DNA of 30,796 nt from NCBI GenBank assembly GCA_035906055.1, contig JAMIFV010000063.1, positions 1 through 30,796 on the forward strand, in the 5' to 3' direction. Positions 1 to 7,941 of the stretch are shown here, in pieces. Position numbers and translations under genes: made by a program. Positions within the stretch are counted from its first letter, which is position 1, and each line of letters opens with the position of its first letter. Below the pieces are notes generated by a model, which had not been told where the DNA came from, did not search any database, and worked only from the letters and a program-made list of their open reading frames with translations. Source of the DNA: JAMIFV01 sp035906055. GTDB lineage: Bacteria; Pseudomonadota; Alphaproteobacteria; Rickettsiales; JABCZZ01.

Positions 1-159
1 CAGTTGCCGCAAACGCATGAAGAACCGTATTGCCGTGTTCGCCTGAATGCCAAGAACCTGTCCAGCGGCGCGGGCCGTCGTGCCGGATACAAAATACTCT
101 ATCAGACGAGCTTGCTGGTGGGAACTTAAGCGACTTTTTCGAACATACATCGTAGCCAT
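1..159 (-). CDS. IS1595-family (IS1016-like) transposase, N-terminal 53 residues
   Basis: This is the start of a DDE-type transposase that would cut and paste its own IS. The 53 visible residues contain RLIEYFVSGTTARAAG and the following helix-turn-helix-like stretch ending FFMRLRQL, a pattern I recognise from the N-terminus of IS1016-group IS1595 transposases. The zinc-binding and catalytic parts lie beyond base 1. ATG at 157-159 is used; a second in-frame ATG lies at 148-150. The element's inverted repeat ends 38 bases upstream of the start. Family assignment is by residue pattern only. Confidence 0.75.
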   Translation of the reverse strand, partial: MATMYVRKSRLSSHQQARLIEYFVSGTTARAAGQVLGIQANTAIRFFMRLRQL

Positions 160-197
160 TCTTAAACCTTTTCTTAGGTCTTAGCTACTTCAGCCCC
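1..197 (-). mobile_element. IS1595-family insertion sequence, transposase 5' end (cut by window edge)
   Basis: The terminal inverted repeat reads inward on the minus strand from base 197 as GGGGCTGAAGTAGCTAAGAC, followed by the transposase start at 159. It matches the inward-reading end of the second copy at 30597 in 13 of 21 positions, with GGGGCTG identical. The IS interrupts a glycosyltransferase gene (190-501): the first IS bases provide that gene's last two codons and its TGA stop. The adjacent 8 host bases (198-205, aaaaatag) would be one copy of the target duplication expected for this family; the other lies outside the window. Confidence 0.75.
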
Positions 198-501
198 AAA
201 AATAGTCATCGGAATCAAGCACGGCAATCCAACGGCTTTGGGCTTTGCTTACCGCAAAATTTCTGGCAGCAGAAGGGCCAAGGTTTTTCTCGAACCTCCA
301 TATTTTCAGCCTTCCGCTGCCATCGTCTGAATTTTTTGCATTTACGAAAGTATTATCCGTTGAAGCGTCATCGATGACTATTACTTCAGATGCTTCGTCC
401 TGCATTAAGGCAGAGGTTATTGCCTGGCATATTGTTGCATCGCTATTATAAGCCGGAATTATCACGGCAACATTGTTGATGCTATCCTGCGTGACTTTCA
501 T
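190..501 (-). pseudogene. Family 2 glycosyltransferase, 3' end removed by IS insertion
   Basis: The 103 residues are the N-terminal nucleotide-sugar binding part of a GT-A fold family 2 glycosyltransferase: VAVIIPAYNSDATI at the start, then EVIVIDDASTDNT, and the metal/nucleotide site LDSDDYF at the end. An intact enzyme of this family normally has at least 200-250 residues, so the acceptor-binding half is missing. The ORF stops at the IS terminal repeat (base 197): the final Trp-Gly and TGA come from IS sequence. A good ribosome binding site (gggagaagg, 3 bases before ATG) shows it was a real gene. The acceptor sugar is unknown; surface polysaccharide synthesis is the usual role. The remnant is probably inactive. 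Confidence 0.8.
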
Positions 502-855
502 TACCTTCTCCCTGTTGCCTGGGGCAAAGGAATTCCAAAACCTGGCTTTTCGTGCGCAAAGCCCGCCCCTGCGGACTTATTCACTGCCCTTGCGCGTGCA
601 GTCGCCGGTAATAGAAAAAACCCTTTTATAGTAAGTATGTTCCGTGGCATTGAATAGCCCTGAGTTTATTTATACAATCTTATGCAAGATATACGTGTAT
701 TTGATGAAACATAAAGTGTTTTTTTATGGGATGGGCTGCGAATTGCTGCTTACCTGTTCACCCTCCCTAAAAAACTCAGGCCCTGCACCGTAAAAATTAT
801 CTTCCTGAAAATATCTCGAACCGATCGGTTTGATAAAACGCACGCCACCAATACA

Positions 856-875
856 AAGCCACCCGGAGGTGGCTT
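856..875. terminator. 8-bp hairpin with CGGA loop, possible terminator
   Basis: aagccacc and ggtggctt form a perfect 8-bp stem around a CGGA tetraloop. There is no long T tract on either side (atttaa on the plus strand), so it is only a candidate, perhaps a backup terminator for the minus-strand tRNA-Ala. Confidence 0.4.
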
Positions 876-949
876 ATTTAATGGCAGGAAGGGTGTGGAG
901 CTTCCCACAAAAATAAAACGGTGGAGGTGTAAGGAGAATCCCTGAAACA

Positions 950-978
950 GCGCCTTGGGTCGGCAGACGGCAAGGCGC
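950..978 (-). terminator. Hairpin immediately downstream of tRNA-Ala
   Basis: gcgccttg and caaggcgc pair perfectly over 8 bp with a 13-base loop, 9 bases beyond the CCA end of tRNA-Ala on the minus strand. The sequence that follows on that strand is tgtttc, a weak T-rich tail. It may terminate the tRNA transcript or mark where 3' trimming begins. Confidence 0.5.
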
Positions 979-987
979 ATATAAAAA

Positions 988-1063
988 TGGTGGAGGCGAA
1001 CGGAATCGAACCGATGACATTCTGCTTGCAAAGCAGATGCTCTACCAACTGAGCTACGCCCCC
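988..1063 (-). tRNA. tRNA-Ala (anticodon TGC)
   Basis: The minus strand folds as a 76-nt cloverleaf with encoded CCA. The acceptor stem is GGGGGCG paired with CGCCTCC (one G-T pair), the D arm contains GCTCAGTTGGTAGAGC, the anticodon stem is TCTGC/GCAGA around loop TTTGCAA giving TGC, and the T arm contains GGTTCGATTCC. The outer T stem has one T-T mismatch, which is mildly unusual. It stands alone rather than in an rRNA operon. Confidence 0.95.
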
Positions 1064-1080
1064 ACGCTTGGTAGACCGCA

Positions 1081-1108
1081 AAACTATGCATAATCAAATG
1101 AGAGTCAA
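1081..1108 (-). promoter_or_regulatory. Probable sigma-70-type promoter of tRNA-Ala
   Basis: On the minus strand TTGACT (1103-1108) is followed after 16 bases by TAGTTT (1081-1086), placing a start near 1074, about ten bases before the tRNA. The -35 box is close to consensus and the -10 box is moderate. Confidence 0.5.
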
Positions 1109-1275
1109 GAAAAATATATAGCATTTCGCCACACACAGGTGCTTCCACCTCCTTTCACGTCCATGCATAACCCACGAGAAACAAAAGCAATATCCTGATT
1201 ATTCACTGCTATAAATAATGCATGCGGCCCGGTAAATTTTCTGTAATATGCCGCCACTGCAGAAGGAATAAGCAT

Positions 1276-2286
1276 ATGCGTTACATCTGGATTCCGGTCA
1301 TCGCCGTGGCAATCGCAGGCGGCTGGTTCATCAGCCATAAGCGTGCAGACACGCTAGAAGTCACCACCCCCATCACCGGCCCGGCCGTGCGCGGCGTCTA
1401 TGCCACCGGCACCGTGGAGGCCAGCGTGATGATGCCCATCGCCGCCCGCAGCAGCGCGCGCCTGATGGAACTGAAGGTGGATGAAGGCAACAAGGTGAGC
1501 AAAGGCCAGCTGCTGGCGCAACTGGAAGACGACGAGATGCAGCATACGCTTGAGCAGCTACGCACGCGTGAAGCACTGGCCAGGAAGGAATATGAACGCA
1601 ACGCTGGTCTTTTCCGGCAGAAGGCCGTTTCGGCGGAAATTCATGACCGCTCCAAATCCGACTGGCTGACCGCCACCGCCGCCACCAACACGACGGAAGC
1701 GCAGCTTGGCTATCTGAAACTGCTTGCGCCCGCCGACGGCACCGTGTTGCGCCGTGACGGCGAAGTGGGCCAGCTCATCACCGCCAACCAGCCTGTATTC
1801 TGGCTTTCCTGCTGCGCGCCGCTGCGCATTTCCGCAGAAGTGGATGAAGAGGATATTGCCGAAGTGCAGCCCGGCCAGAACGTGCTCATCCGCGCCGATG
1901 CCTTCCCCGGCAAGGTTTATAACGGCATAGTGCAGTCCATCACCCCCAAGGGCGACCCCGTGGCGCGCAGTTACCGCGTGCGCATCGGCTTTACGCAGGA
2001 AACCCCGCTGATGATCGGCATGACGGCGGAGAATAACATCATTATCCGCGAGGTGAAGGACGCCCTGCTCGTTCCCGCCAGCGCCGTGAAGGGCAACACG
2101 CTCTGGCTGGTAAAGGACGGTGCGCTGAAGCTGGCGCATGTGACCGTAGGCGCCAAAGGCACTGCGCAGGTGGAGATACGTGAAGGTATCACAGTGGAAG
2201 ATATCGTGGTGAGCAACCCTGCCGCCTCACTCACCGAAGGTGCCACGCCTCCCACGCGATTCGTAACGCAGACACTGAGCAAATAA
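1276..2286 (+). CDS. Periplasmic adaptor subunit (HlyD/MacA/DevB-like) of an ABC exporter
   Basis: This 336-residue protein should bridge an inner-membrane ABC permease and an outer-membrane channel. Residues 1-17 are an uncleaved-anchor-like hydrophobic segment. A first half-lipoyl region (MPIAARSSARLMELKVDEG, then GQLLAQLEDDE) is followed by a short helical hairpin, the second lipoyl half (KLLAPADGTVLRRDGEVGQ) and beta-barrel and membrane-proximal domains, the classic membrane-fusion order. I chose ATG 1276 because aagga lies just upstream; an earlier in-frame ATG at 1222 would put 18 extra residues before the anchor. The stop overlaps the permease start (TAATG). The order adaptor-permease-ATPase is that of devBCA-type exporters. 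The substrate is not deducible. Confidence 0.85.
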   Translation: MRYIWIPVIAVAIAGGWFISHKRADTLEVTTPITGPAVRGVYATGTVEASVMMPIAARSSARLMELKVDEGNKVSKGQLLAQLEDDEMQHTLEQLRTREALARKEYERNAGLFRQKAVSAEIHDRSKSDWLTATAATNTTEAQLGYLKLLAPADGTVLRRDGEVGQLITANQPVFWLSCCAPLRISAEVDEEDIAEVQPGQNVLIRADAFPGKVYNGIVQSITPKGDPVARSYRVRIGFTQETPLMIGMTAENNIIIREVKDALLVPASAVKGNTLWLVKDGALKLAHVTVGAKGTAQVEIREGITVEDIVVSNPAASLTEGATPPTRFVTQTLSK

Positions 2287-3527
2287 TGCGTTTGTTCTTC
2301 TACATCGCGGTGAAACACCTGATGGCACGCAAGCGCCAGAGCATCGTGTCGCTGCTGGGCATCATCCTTGGCGTGGGGTTTTTCCTCACCATCTCCTCGC
2401 TCATGCAGGGCTCGGAGAAGGACTTCATCCGCAGGCTGGTGGACAACTCCCCCCACATCACCATTTACGACGAATACCGCACGGCGCGCACGCAGCCGTT
2501 GCTGGAGCGTTATCATGAAGGGGCGGTGGAATTGCCGCGCGTCAAGCCTCTAACCGAAGTGCGCGGCATTCGCGGGTTCGAGCAGACGCTGGAATACCTG
2601 CGTTCCATGCCCGGCGTGCAGGCGTCACCCGTGCTGGCGGGGCAGGCGTTGTTCAATTTTGCCGGGCGCGATTACGCCGTCACCCTCAACGGCATGATAC
2701 CACAGGACATACGCTCCGTCTCCACGATCGAGAATTACATGATCAAAGGTAGTATCGACGACCTGATCGCCAACCCGGACGGCATCATCATCGGCAGCGA
2801 GATCGCCGAAAAACTCTCGCTCGACCAGGGCGATAATGTATCGGTGGCCTCCACCACCGGGCAGGTGCGCACCTTCAAGCTGCTGGGCATATTCCGCACC
2901 GGCCGCTCGGCGTATGACTCCTCGCAGGCCTTCGCCAGCATCAAGCGCGTGCAGGCGCTGATGGGCCGCGCCAACCGCGCCAATACCATCATCATGAAGC
3001 TGCCCGATTACGCCGCCGCGCGCGAAGTGGCCGCAAGCATCGAAAGCCGCATCGGGTACAAGGCCGTTTCGTGGCAGGAGACGTCAGAAGACATCCTCTC
3101 CACCCTCGTCATCCGCAATATCATCATGTACACGGTGGTGAGCGCCGTGCTCATCGTGGCGGCCTTCGGCATTTACAACGTCATCTCCACCGTGGTGATG
3201 GAAAAGCAGCGCGACATAGCCATCCTCAAATCCATGGGGTTCGAGGCGGGCGACATGCAGCGCATTTTCGTGATTCAGGGCATCATGCTGGGGCTGGCGG
3301 GCAGCTTCGCGGGCATACCGCTGGGCTGCGCGATGATGTATGGCCTCATGCAGGTGCGGCTGAAGCCGCCGGGCAGCACCGAAGTTATCAATATGCCGCT
3401 GGACTGGGGTGCGATGCAGTTCATCATCGCCATAGTGTTTGCCATGAGCGCATCCGTGCTGGCCGCCTACCTGCCCGCCCGCAAGGCGGCCCGCGTGCAG
3501 CCGGTTGATATATTGAGGGGCGCATGA
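2286..3527 (+). CDS. ABC transporter permease, FtsX/MacB/LolC-like
   Basis: The 413-residue protein has the four-helix FtsX-superfamily topology: one transmembrane helix near 15-37, a large periplasmic domain (about 45-275), then three helices in the C-terminal third (about 283-305, 328-355, 375-400). The N-terminal segment around KHLMARKRQSIVSLLGIILG and the post-helix VMEKQRDIAILKSMGF motif are characteristic of MacB and LolC/E type permeases. These transporters pass conformational work to periplasmic partners rather than moving solutes through a pore. It overlaps the adaptor gene at its start and the ATPase gene at its end (4 bases), so the three are almost certainly translated together. 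Single-permease, so probably a homodimer. Confidence 0.88.
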   Translation: MRLFFYIAVKHLMARKRQSIVSLLGIILGVGFFLTISSLMQGSEKDFIRRLVDNSPHITIYDEYRTARTQPLLERYHEGAVELPRVKPLTEVRGIRGFEQTLEYLRSMPGVQASPVLAGQALFNFAGRDYAVTLNGMIPQDIRSVSTIENYMIKGSIDDLIANPDGIIIGSEIAEKLSLDQGDNVSVASTTGQVRTFKLLGIFRTGRSAYDSSQAFASIKRVQALMGRANRANTIIMKLPDYAAAREVAASIESRIGYKAVSWQETSEDILSTLVIRNIIMYTVVSAVLIVAAFGIYNVISTVVMEKQRDIAILKSMGFEAGDMQRIFVIQGIMLGLAGSFAGIPLGCAMMYGLMQVRLKPPGSTEVINMPLDWGAMQFIIAIVFAMSASVLAAYLPARKAARVQPVDILRGA

Positions 3528-4201
3528 GCGACGTGATCCTGAGAGCCGAAGGGCTGGTGCGGACACTCCAAGGCGAAGTGCCCGTGACACTGGTGGACGG
3601 TGCAAGCCTTGAAGTGCATCGCGGTGAGTTCGTAGCCATCACCGGCCCTTCCGGCTCCGGAAAATCGTCGCTGCTTTACCTGCTCGGCCTGCTCGACAAG
3701 CCGACTGCGGGCAAGCTGTTCGTGGACGGCGAGAACGTGGCCGCCTACAATGACGACCAGATCGCCGCCGTGCGCCTCGCCCATATCGGCTTCGTGTTCC
3801 AGTTCCATTTCCTGCTGCCTGAATTCACCGCATTGGAAAATGTGATGCTGCCCATGCAGCGCCTTGGAAAACTTCCTGAAAAGCAGATGCGCGGGCGCGC
3901 CGCTTCTTTACTGAACGATCTCGGCCTTGGCAGCCAGATGCAAAAACTGCCGCGCCAGCTTTCCGGCGGGCAATGCCAGCGCGTGGCGATAGCTCGTGCA
4001 CTGGCCAACGAGCCTTCCATCATTCTTGCCGACGAGCCGACCGGCAACCTCGATAGCGCCTCCAGCGTCACCGTGCAGAATATCCTCAAAGACCTCGCCC
4101 ATAACCGCAACTGCTCGGTGATAGCCGTATCGCATGAGGTGCGCTTCGCGGAAGAGGCCGACCGCAGGATCGTGATAGTGGATGGGAAAATACAGAAATA
4201 A
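3524..4201 (+). CDS. ABC transporter ATP-binding protein, LolD/MacB-NBD-like
   Basis: The 225-residue cytoplasmic ATPase powers the preceding permease. Visible motifs are Walker A GPSGSGKS (residues 41-48), a Q-loop in VFQFHFLLPEFTALENV, the signature LSGGQ (about 146-150), Walker B IILADEP (about 166-172) and the H-switch in AVSHEV. The FHFLLPEFTALENV wording is typical of the LolD/MacB group. The start overlaps the permease stop by 4 bases (ATGA). I avoid the name lolD because the operon has a periplasmic adaptor and one permease instead of the LolC/LolE pair. Confidence 0.9.
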   Translation: MSDVILRAEGLVRTLQGEVPVTLVDGASLEVHRGEFVAITGPSGSGKSSLLYLLGLLDKPTAGKLFVDGENVAAYNDDQIAAVRLAHIGFVFQFHFLLPEFTALENVMLPMQRLGKLPEKQMRGRAASLLNDLGLGSQMQKLPRQLSGGQCQRVAIARALANEPSIILADEPTGNLDSASSVTVQNILKDLAHNRNCSVIAVSHEVRFAEEADRRIVIVDGKIQK

Positions 4202-4205
4202 TTTT

Positions 4206-4277
4206 ACTGGATTCCGACTTTCGCCGGTATGACAACTCTAAGCGGGGGCGTCATTCCGGCGAAAGCCGGAATCCAGT
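4206..4277. repeat. Family A palindromic repeat, copy 1
   Basis: Two 28-base arms (4206-4233 and 4250-4277) are inverted copies of each other with a 16-base loop; each begins actggattcc and ends in (g)(t/a)atgac. It starts four bases after the ABC ATPase stop. On the minus strand its right arm is read as ELDSGFRRND at the end of the GIY-YIG remnant, whose stop codon falls in the loop. It may also end transcription of the exporter operon, though no T tract follows. Short actggattcc...aatgac palindromes are widespread in proteobacterial genomes. Confidence 0.85.
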
Positions 4278-4437
4278 TCTTCGTCCACTCCGGCTATGGA
4301 AAGATATAAATCCTTCCACTCGGGATTAAACTTCTCAATCAGTTCAAGCTTCCACTTACGCTGCCATTCCTTGATCTGTTTTTCACGAATAATGCTGGTT
4401 CCATAGACTCATGGCACTCGTACCAGAGCCGGTCGCT
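4238..4437 (-). pseudogene. Remnant of a GIY-YIG family nuclease (C-terminal half, frameshifted)
   Basis: On the minus strand one frame reads DRLWYECHESMEPA and then, after a shift of frame near 4393-4397, the next frame reads REKQIKEWQRKWKLELIEK, then FNPEWKDLYLSIAG and VDEELDSGFRRNDAPA before TAG at 4238. This is the characteristic C-terminal half of small GIY-YIG nucleases of the YhbQ/UPF0213-like type (LVWYE.HES..AI.REKQIK.W...WK..LI...NPEW.DLY). The N-terminal GIY and YIG strands and the catalytic Arg are absent; sequence beyond 4441 is a palindromic repeat. The remnant is bracketed by two family A palindromes, one of which encodes its C-terminal tail. It is non-functional as it stands. 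Confidence 0.8.
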
Positions 4438-4454
4438 TCATATGTTGCCCATTT

Positions 4455-4524
4455 CTGGATACCGACTTTCGTCGGTATGACGGGTGTTATTAGTTCTGTC
4501 ATTCCGGCGGAAGCCGGAATCCAG
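4455..4524. repeat. Family A palindromic repeat, copy 2
   Basis: Inverted arms at 4455-4481 (ctggataccgactttcgtcg onward) and 4498-4524 (ending cggaatccag) enclose a 16-base loop, the same arm and loop sizes as copy 1. The two copies bracket the GIY-YIG remnant. A partial third sequence, gttttgccggtataacg, follows at about 4543-4559 and resembles the end of the palindrome at 8031-8046. Confidence 0.85.
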
Positions 4525-4564
4525 TTCTAAGGTCTTACAACGTGTTTTGCCGGTATAACGGGGC

Positions 4565-5710
4565 TTACTTCTTCAGCCACGCCTTCAGACGCACCATCGC
4601 TTCCGTCACATCTTCGGTGGAATTGCTGAAGGAGAAGCGCACATAGCGGTGGCCTTCGGTGCGGTCGAAATCAAGCCCCGGCACCGCCACCACGCCTGTC
4701 TCGTGCAGCATGGTACGGCAGAAGGAAATGGAATCGTTGGTAATACCCGAGACATCGGCATAGACGAAGAACGAACCTTCCACCGGTGCCAGTTGCATGC
4801 CGAGCGATGGCAGGCATTCAAGCAGAATAGCGCGGTTCGCAGTGTATTCGGCCACGGATCTATCCAGCTCTTCCTTGCATTCGAACGCTTCCAGCGCCGC
4901 ATACTGTCCCACCGATGAGGGCGAGATGAACATGCTGGAGGAAAGCGACTCGAATATATCCACCATCTGCGGCGGCACCACGCACCAGCCCACACGCCAG
5001 CCCGGCATCATGAAATATTTGGAGAAGCTGTTGAGCACGATCGCCTGGTCAGTATGCGAAAGGATCGTGTCCGCCTTGCCGTTATAGGTAATGCCATGAT
5101 AGATCTCGTCAGCGATCATACGGATTTTTTGTGCGCCGCAATAATCCACCAGCGCCTGCATGGCTGCGCTATCCAGCATGGTGCCTGCGGGATTGGAGGG
5201 GCTTGCCGTTATCAGCCCCTTGGGCTTGCGCCTGAGGGCTTCCAGCATCGCTACGGTCGGCTGGAATTTACTGGCCGCTTCCCCGCGCAGGTATACGGGC
5301 TTGATATCCACCGACTGCATGATGTTGGGGTACGCCGGGTAGCATGGCACGGCGATGGCTATCTCGTCGTCCTTCTCGAAGGAACTCAGCAGCGTCATGA
5401 TGAAGGCGGCGGAAGAACCCAGCGTTACGAACACGCGCTCCGGCGCTATCGCAATGCCGTAGGTTTCCTGATAATGTCTGGCGATGCGCGCGCGCAGCGG
5501 CGCCATGCCGCCCGCCTCGGTGTAGCCCAGCGGCGCGCTCACAAGGCGTCTGGCCACGGCTTCACGCACCTGCATGGGCACTTCCCTGCCCGGCTGCCCC
5601 AGCGACATATGGATGACGCGCTTGCCGGTCGATGCGGCAAAACGGTTGGCCTCGCGCAAAGCTTCCATGATAAGGAAAGGGTTAACCGCACCGCGCTGTG
5701 AAGATTGCAT
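4565..5710 (-). CDS. PLP-dependent class I/II aminotransferase
   Basis: The 381-residue cytoplasmic enzyme is a fold-type I aminotransferase of the aspartate aminotransferase superfamily. Counting from ATG 5710, visible residues are the substrate-side SLGQP near 36-40, SNPAGT (172-177), ADEIYHGITY with the PLP-pyridine Asp201 and Tyr204, the Schiff-base Lys231 in NSFSKYFMMPGWRVGW, and the carboxylate-binding Arg358 in RFSFS. The longer ORF to 5794 adds 28 residues that overlap the divergent peptidase gene and do not resemble the family, so ATG 5710 is preferred although its ribosome site is weak. The amino donor and product are not deducible; annotation as aspartate or alanine aminotransferase would be a guess. 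Confidence 0.88.
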   Translation of the reverse strand: MQSSQRGAVNPFLIMEALREANRFAASTGKRVIHMSLGQPGREVPMQVREAVARRLVSAPLGYTEAGGMAPLRARIARHYQETYGIAIAPERVFVTLGSSAAFIMTLLSSFEKDDEIAIAVPCYPAYPNIMQSVDIKPVYLRGEAASKFQPTVAMLEALRRKPKGLITASPSNPAGTMLDSAAMQALVDYCGAQKIRMIADEIYHGITYNGKADTILSHTDQAIVLNSFSKYFMMPGWRVGWCVVPPQMVDIFESLSSSMFISPSSVGQYAALEAFECKEELDRSVAEYTANRAILLECLPSLGMQLAPVEGSFFVYADVSGITNDSISFCRTMLHETGVVAVPGLDFDRTEGHRYVRFSFSNSTEDVTEAMVRLKAWLKK

Positions 5711-5763
5711 AACCACGTCTTGTCTAATATGCTTAAAAGGAAAATCACCCGTGAAGTAGCAGA

Positions 5764-7131
5764 ATGTCCTTTCGATATACACTAAAAACTGCATTGCTCA
5801 GCGCAGTTATGACGTTTTTTGCCCTCCCTGCTTATGCCGTGTCGCTGATACATGACGCCGAGATAGAGGATACGCTGCGCGCCTATGCAAACCCCATCTT
5901 CCACGATGCCGGGCTTAACCCGTCATCCGTCAATATTTTCATCGTTAACGACCCCTCGATAAACGCCTTCGTGGCAGGCGGTTCCAACATGTTCATCCAT
6001 ACCGGCCTGATCATGAAAGCGCAGACGCCGGAAATGCTCATCGGCGTCATCGCGCACGAAACCGGCCATATCGCGGGCGGGCATCTGGCGCAGGGCGCTG
6101 AAAAGCTTAAGGACGCCCAGCTTGGAACGGTGCTGAGCATGGTGCTTGGCGCGGCTGTCGCCGCAGGCGGCGGCGGCGACGCGGGCATGGCCATCATGTC
6201 CGCCGGGCAGGAGGTGGCCACACGCACCTTCATGCGCTTCAGCCGCAGCAACGAGAGCGCGGCGGATCAGGCGGCGCTCAATTACCTCGATGACCTGGGA
6301 ATCAGCGCGTCGGGCATGCTTAAAGTAATGGAAATGCTGCGCCAGAACGAGAACCGCAGCTATGGCACACCAGACCCCTACACCCGCACCCACCCGCTCA
6401 GCATAGAGCGCATCAGCCATATCCGCGACCATGTGATGCAGAGCAAGGTAAAGGAAGGCAGCGCATCGGCCAGCTTTGCCGACCGCCATGCGCGCATGCT
6501 GGCCAAACTGATCGGCTTCCTGCAGCCGCTGGAAGAAACGCTTTCCATCTACCCGGAAGGCGACATGTCGATCCCCGCGCGTTACGCCCGCTCCATTGCC
6601 TATTACCGCAAGGGCGACCTCCCCAGGGCACTGGAAGAGATGGATACGCTGCTGAAGCAAAAACCCGCCGACCCCTTCTTCCATGAACTGCGCGGGCAGT
6701 TCCTGTTTGAAAACGGCAAAGTGGCGGAAAGCATTCAGGCGTACAGCAAGGCGGTTTCGCTCAAACCCGGTTCCGCGCTCATCCTTTCCGATTACGGCAA
6801 AGTGCTGCTGGCTTCCCCCACCCCGGACAGGGATATGCCCAAGGCCATCAAGGCGCTGGAACATTCCGGTTCGCTCGACCGCAGCAACATCAACACCTGG
6901 CACCTGCTGGCGGTTGCATATGGCAGGCAGGGCAATAAAGGCAAGTTCAACCTCGCCTCGGCGGAAGAAGCCATGCTGATGGATAAACCCGAAGATGCAA
7001 TGCGTTATGCCGACCTTGCGTTAAAGGACGACTCCCTTGGCCGTGAAGGCAGGATCCGCGCAGCCGATATCAGGCTGGAAGCTGAAAAGAATAAGCAAGA
7101 TAAAAAAAGGCTTAAATCCTCACCATTCTAG
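5764..7131 (+). CDS. M48 family metalloprotease with TPR domain (BepA/YfgC-like)
   Basis: This 455-residue periplasmic zinc protease probably does outer-membrane protein quality control, as BepA does. Residues 1-25 form a signal peptide ending AYA. The zinc site is H98-E-T-G-H102 in GVIAHETGHIAGGH with the third ligand Glu164 in NESAADQAALNYL. A glycine-rich helix region (VLGAAVAAGGGG) lies between them. The C-terminal half (about 285-440) consists of TPR-like helices such as GKVAESIQAYSKAVSLKPGSA, the substrate or BAM-contacting part in BepA. It is divergent from the aminotransferase gene across 53 bases and precedes a DsbA-like gene 55 bases downstream; the two periplasmic folding factors may be cotranscribed. 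Confidence 0.9.
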   Translation: MSFRYTLKTALLSAVMTFFALPAYAVSLIHDAEIEDTLRAYANPIFHDAGLNPSSVNIFIVNDPSINAFVAGGSNMFIHTGLIMKAQTPEMLIGVIAHETGHIAGGHLAQGAEKLKDAQLGTVLSMVLGAAVAAGGGGDAGMAIMSAGQEVATRTFMRFSRSNESAADQAALNYLDDLGISASGMLKVMEMLRQNENRSYGTPDPYTRTHPLSIERISHIRDHVMQSKVKEGSASASFADRHARMLAKLIGFLQPLEETLSIYPEGDMSIPARYARSIAYYRKGDLPRALEEMDTLLKQKPADPFFHELRGQFLFENGKVAESIQAYSKAVSLKPGSALILSDYGKVLLASPTPDRDMPKAIKALEHSGSLDRSNINTWHLLAVAYGRQGNKGKFNLASAEEAMLMDKPEDAMRYADLALKDDSLGREGRIRAADIRLEAEKNKQDKKRLKSSPF

Positions 7132-7186
7132 CTTGAAGTAGCGCAGCCAATATGAATAATCAGGTTTACAACCCAAGGAGAATTCC

Positions 7187-7906
7187 ATGAAACGCCTGCT
7201 TGCCACCCTTCTGTGCGCCACCACTCTTTCCGTAGCATCTGCCGCCTCCGCCATAGAGGACCCCGCTGCGCTGGACGCCGCCATCGAGAAATACATCATG
7301 GAACATCCCGATGTGCTCATGAAGTCGCTGCGTAAATATCAGGGCCGCGACAAAATCTCCGCCGACCAGCGCAAGGTGCTTGAAAAGAGCGAAGGCTCCC
7401 CGGCACTGGGCAACCTCAACGGCGACATCACCATGGTGCTGTTTTTCGACTATCACTGCGGTTACTGCAAACGCTTCTATCCCGTCATCGCCAGCCTGCT
7501 TGACGAAGACAAGCAGCTGAAGATCGTGTTCAAGGAATTGCCCATCCTCAGCGAAGACTCCGAACTGGCCGCGCGCGCTGCGCTGGCCGTATACTTCATC
7601 GACAAGGACAAATACTTCCCCTTCCACACCGCCCTCATGAAGACCAACGGCAAGTTCGATATGGAGAAGTTATCCAGCCTTGCCAAACAGGCAGGCATCA
7701 GCGAGTCCGCACTGGAACAGGGCATAAAGAGCGAGCGCGTGATCAAGGAAGTGGCGGCCACCCGCGCACTGGCGGAAGAGCTGGATATCTCCGGCACGCC
7801 TGCCGTGATCGTGGGCCAGCACATGGTGCCGGGCGCCGCATCGCTTGAAGCCATCAAGGCCAAGATCGCCTCGGCCCGCGAAGAAGCAAAGAAGAAAAAA
7901 GGCTAA
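7187..7906 (+). CDS. DsbA family periplasmic thiol oxidoreductase
   Basis: The 239-residue protein has a signal peptide (about 1-22, ending SAASA), an N-terminal helical segment (DPAALDAAIEKYIMEHP), and a thioredoxin-like domain with the redox motif C91-G-Y-C94 and the cis-Pro loop SGTPAVIVG near residue 204. Helical insertion between these is typical of DsbA. The architecture matches the Com1/DsbA-like proteins of alphaproteobacteria and rickettsiae, which catalyse disulfide formation or isomerisation in envelope proteins. The ribosome site aaggag is well placed before ATG 7187. The C-terminus is a Lys-rich tail. Oxidase versus isomerase activity cannot be decided from sequence. Confidence 0.88.
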   Translation: MKRLLATLLCATTLSVASAASAIEDPAALDAAIEKYIMEHPDVLMKSLRKYQGRDKISADQRKVLEKSEGSPALGNLNGDITMVLFFDYHCGYCKRFYPVIASLLDEDKQLKIVFKELPILSEDSELAARAALAVYFIDKDKYFPFHTALMKTNGKFDMEKLSSLAKQAGISESALEQGIKSERVIKEVAATRALAEELDISGTPAVIVGQHMVPGAASLEAIKAKIASAREEAKKKKG

Positions 7907-7941
7907 ACAGCCCCCCATTTCTTTAATTATGCCCTTTTTGC

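Larger units (their letters stand above)
502..987. other. 486-bp non-coding stretch between glycosyltransferase remnant and tRNA-Ala
   Basis: I see no convincing gene here. It holds the upstream region of the truncated glycosyltransferase, an AT-rich stretch near 600-740, a perfect 12-bp palindrome aaccgatcggtt at 819-830 (possible operator, no partner identified), and two hairpins listed separately (856-875 and 950-978). ORFs crossing it run through the tRNA and have no recognisable protein content. Confidence 0.6.

Noticed and set aside
750..1148. Minus-strand ORF across tRNA-Ala
   Set aside because: It runs straight through the tRNA and its hairpin and has no recognisable protein features.
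1276..4201. Naming the exporter lolCDE or macAB
   Set aside because: There is one permease and a separate ATPase plus an adaptor; LolCDE has two permeases and no such adaptor, and MacB fuses ATPase and permease.
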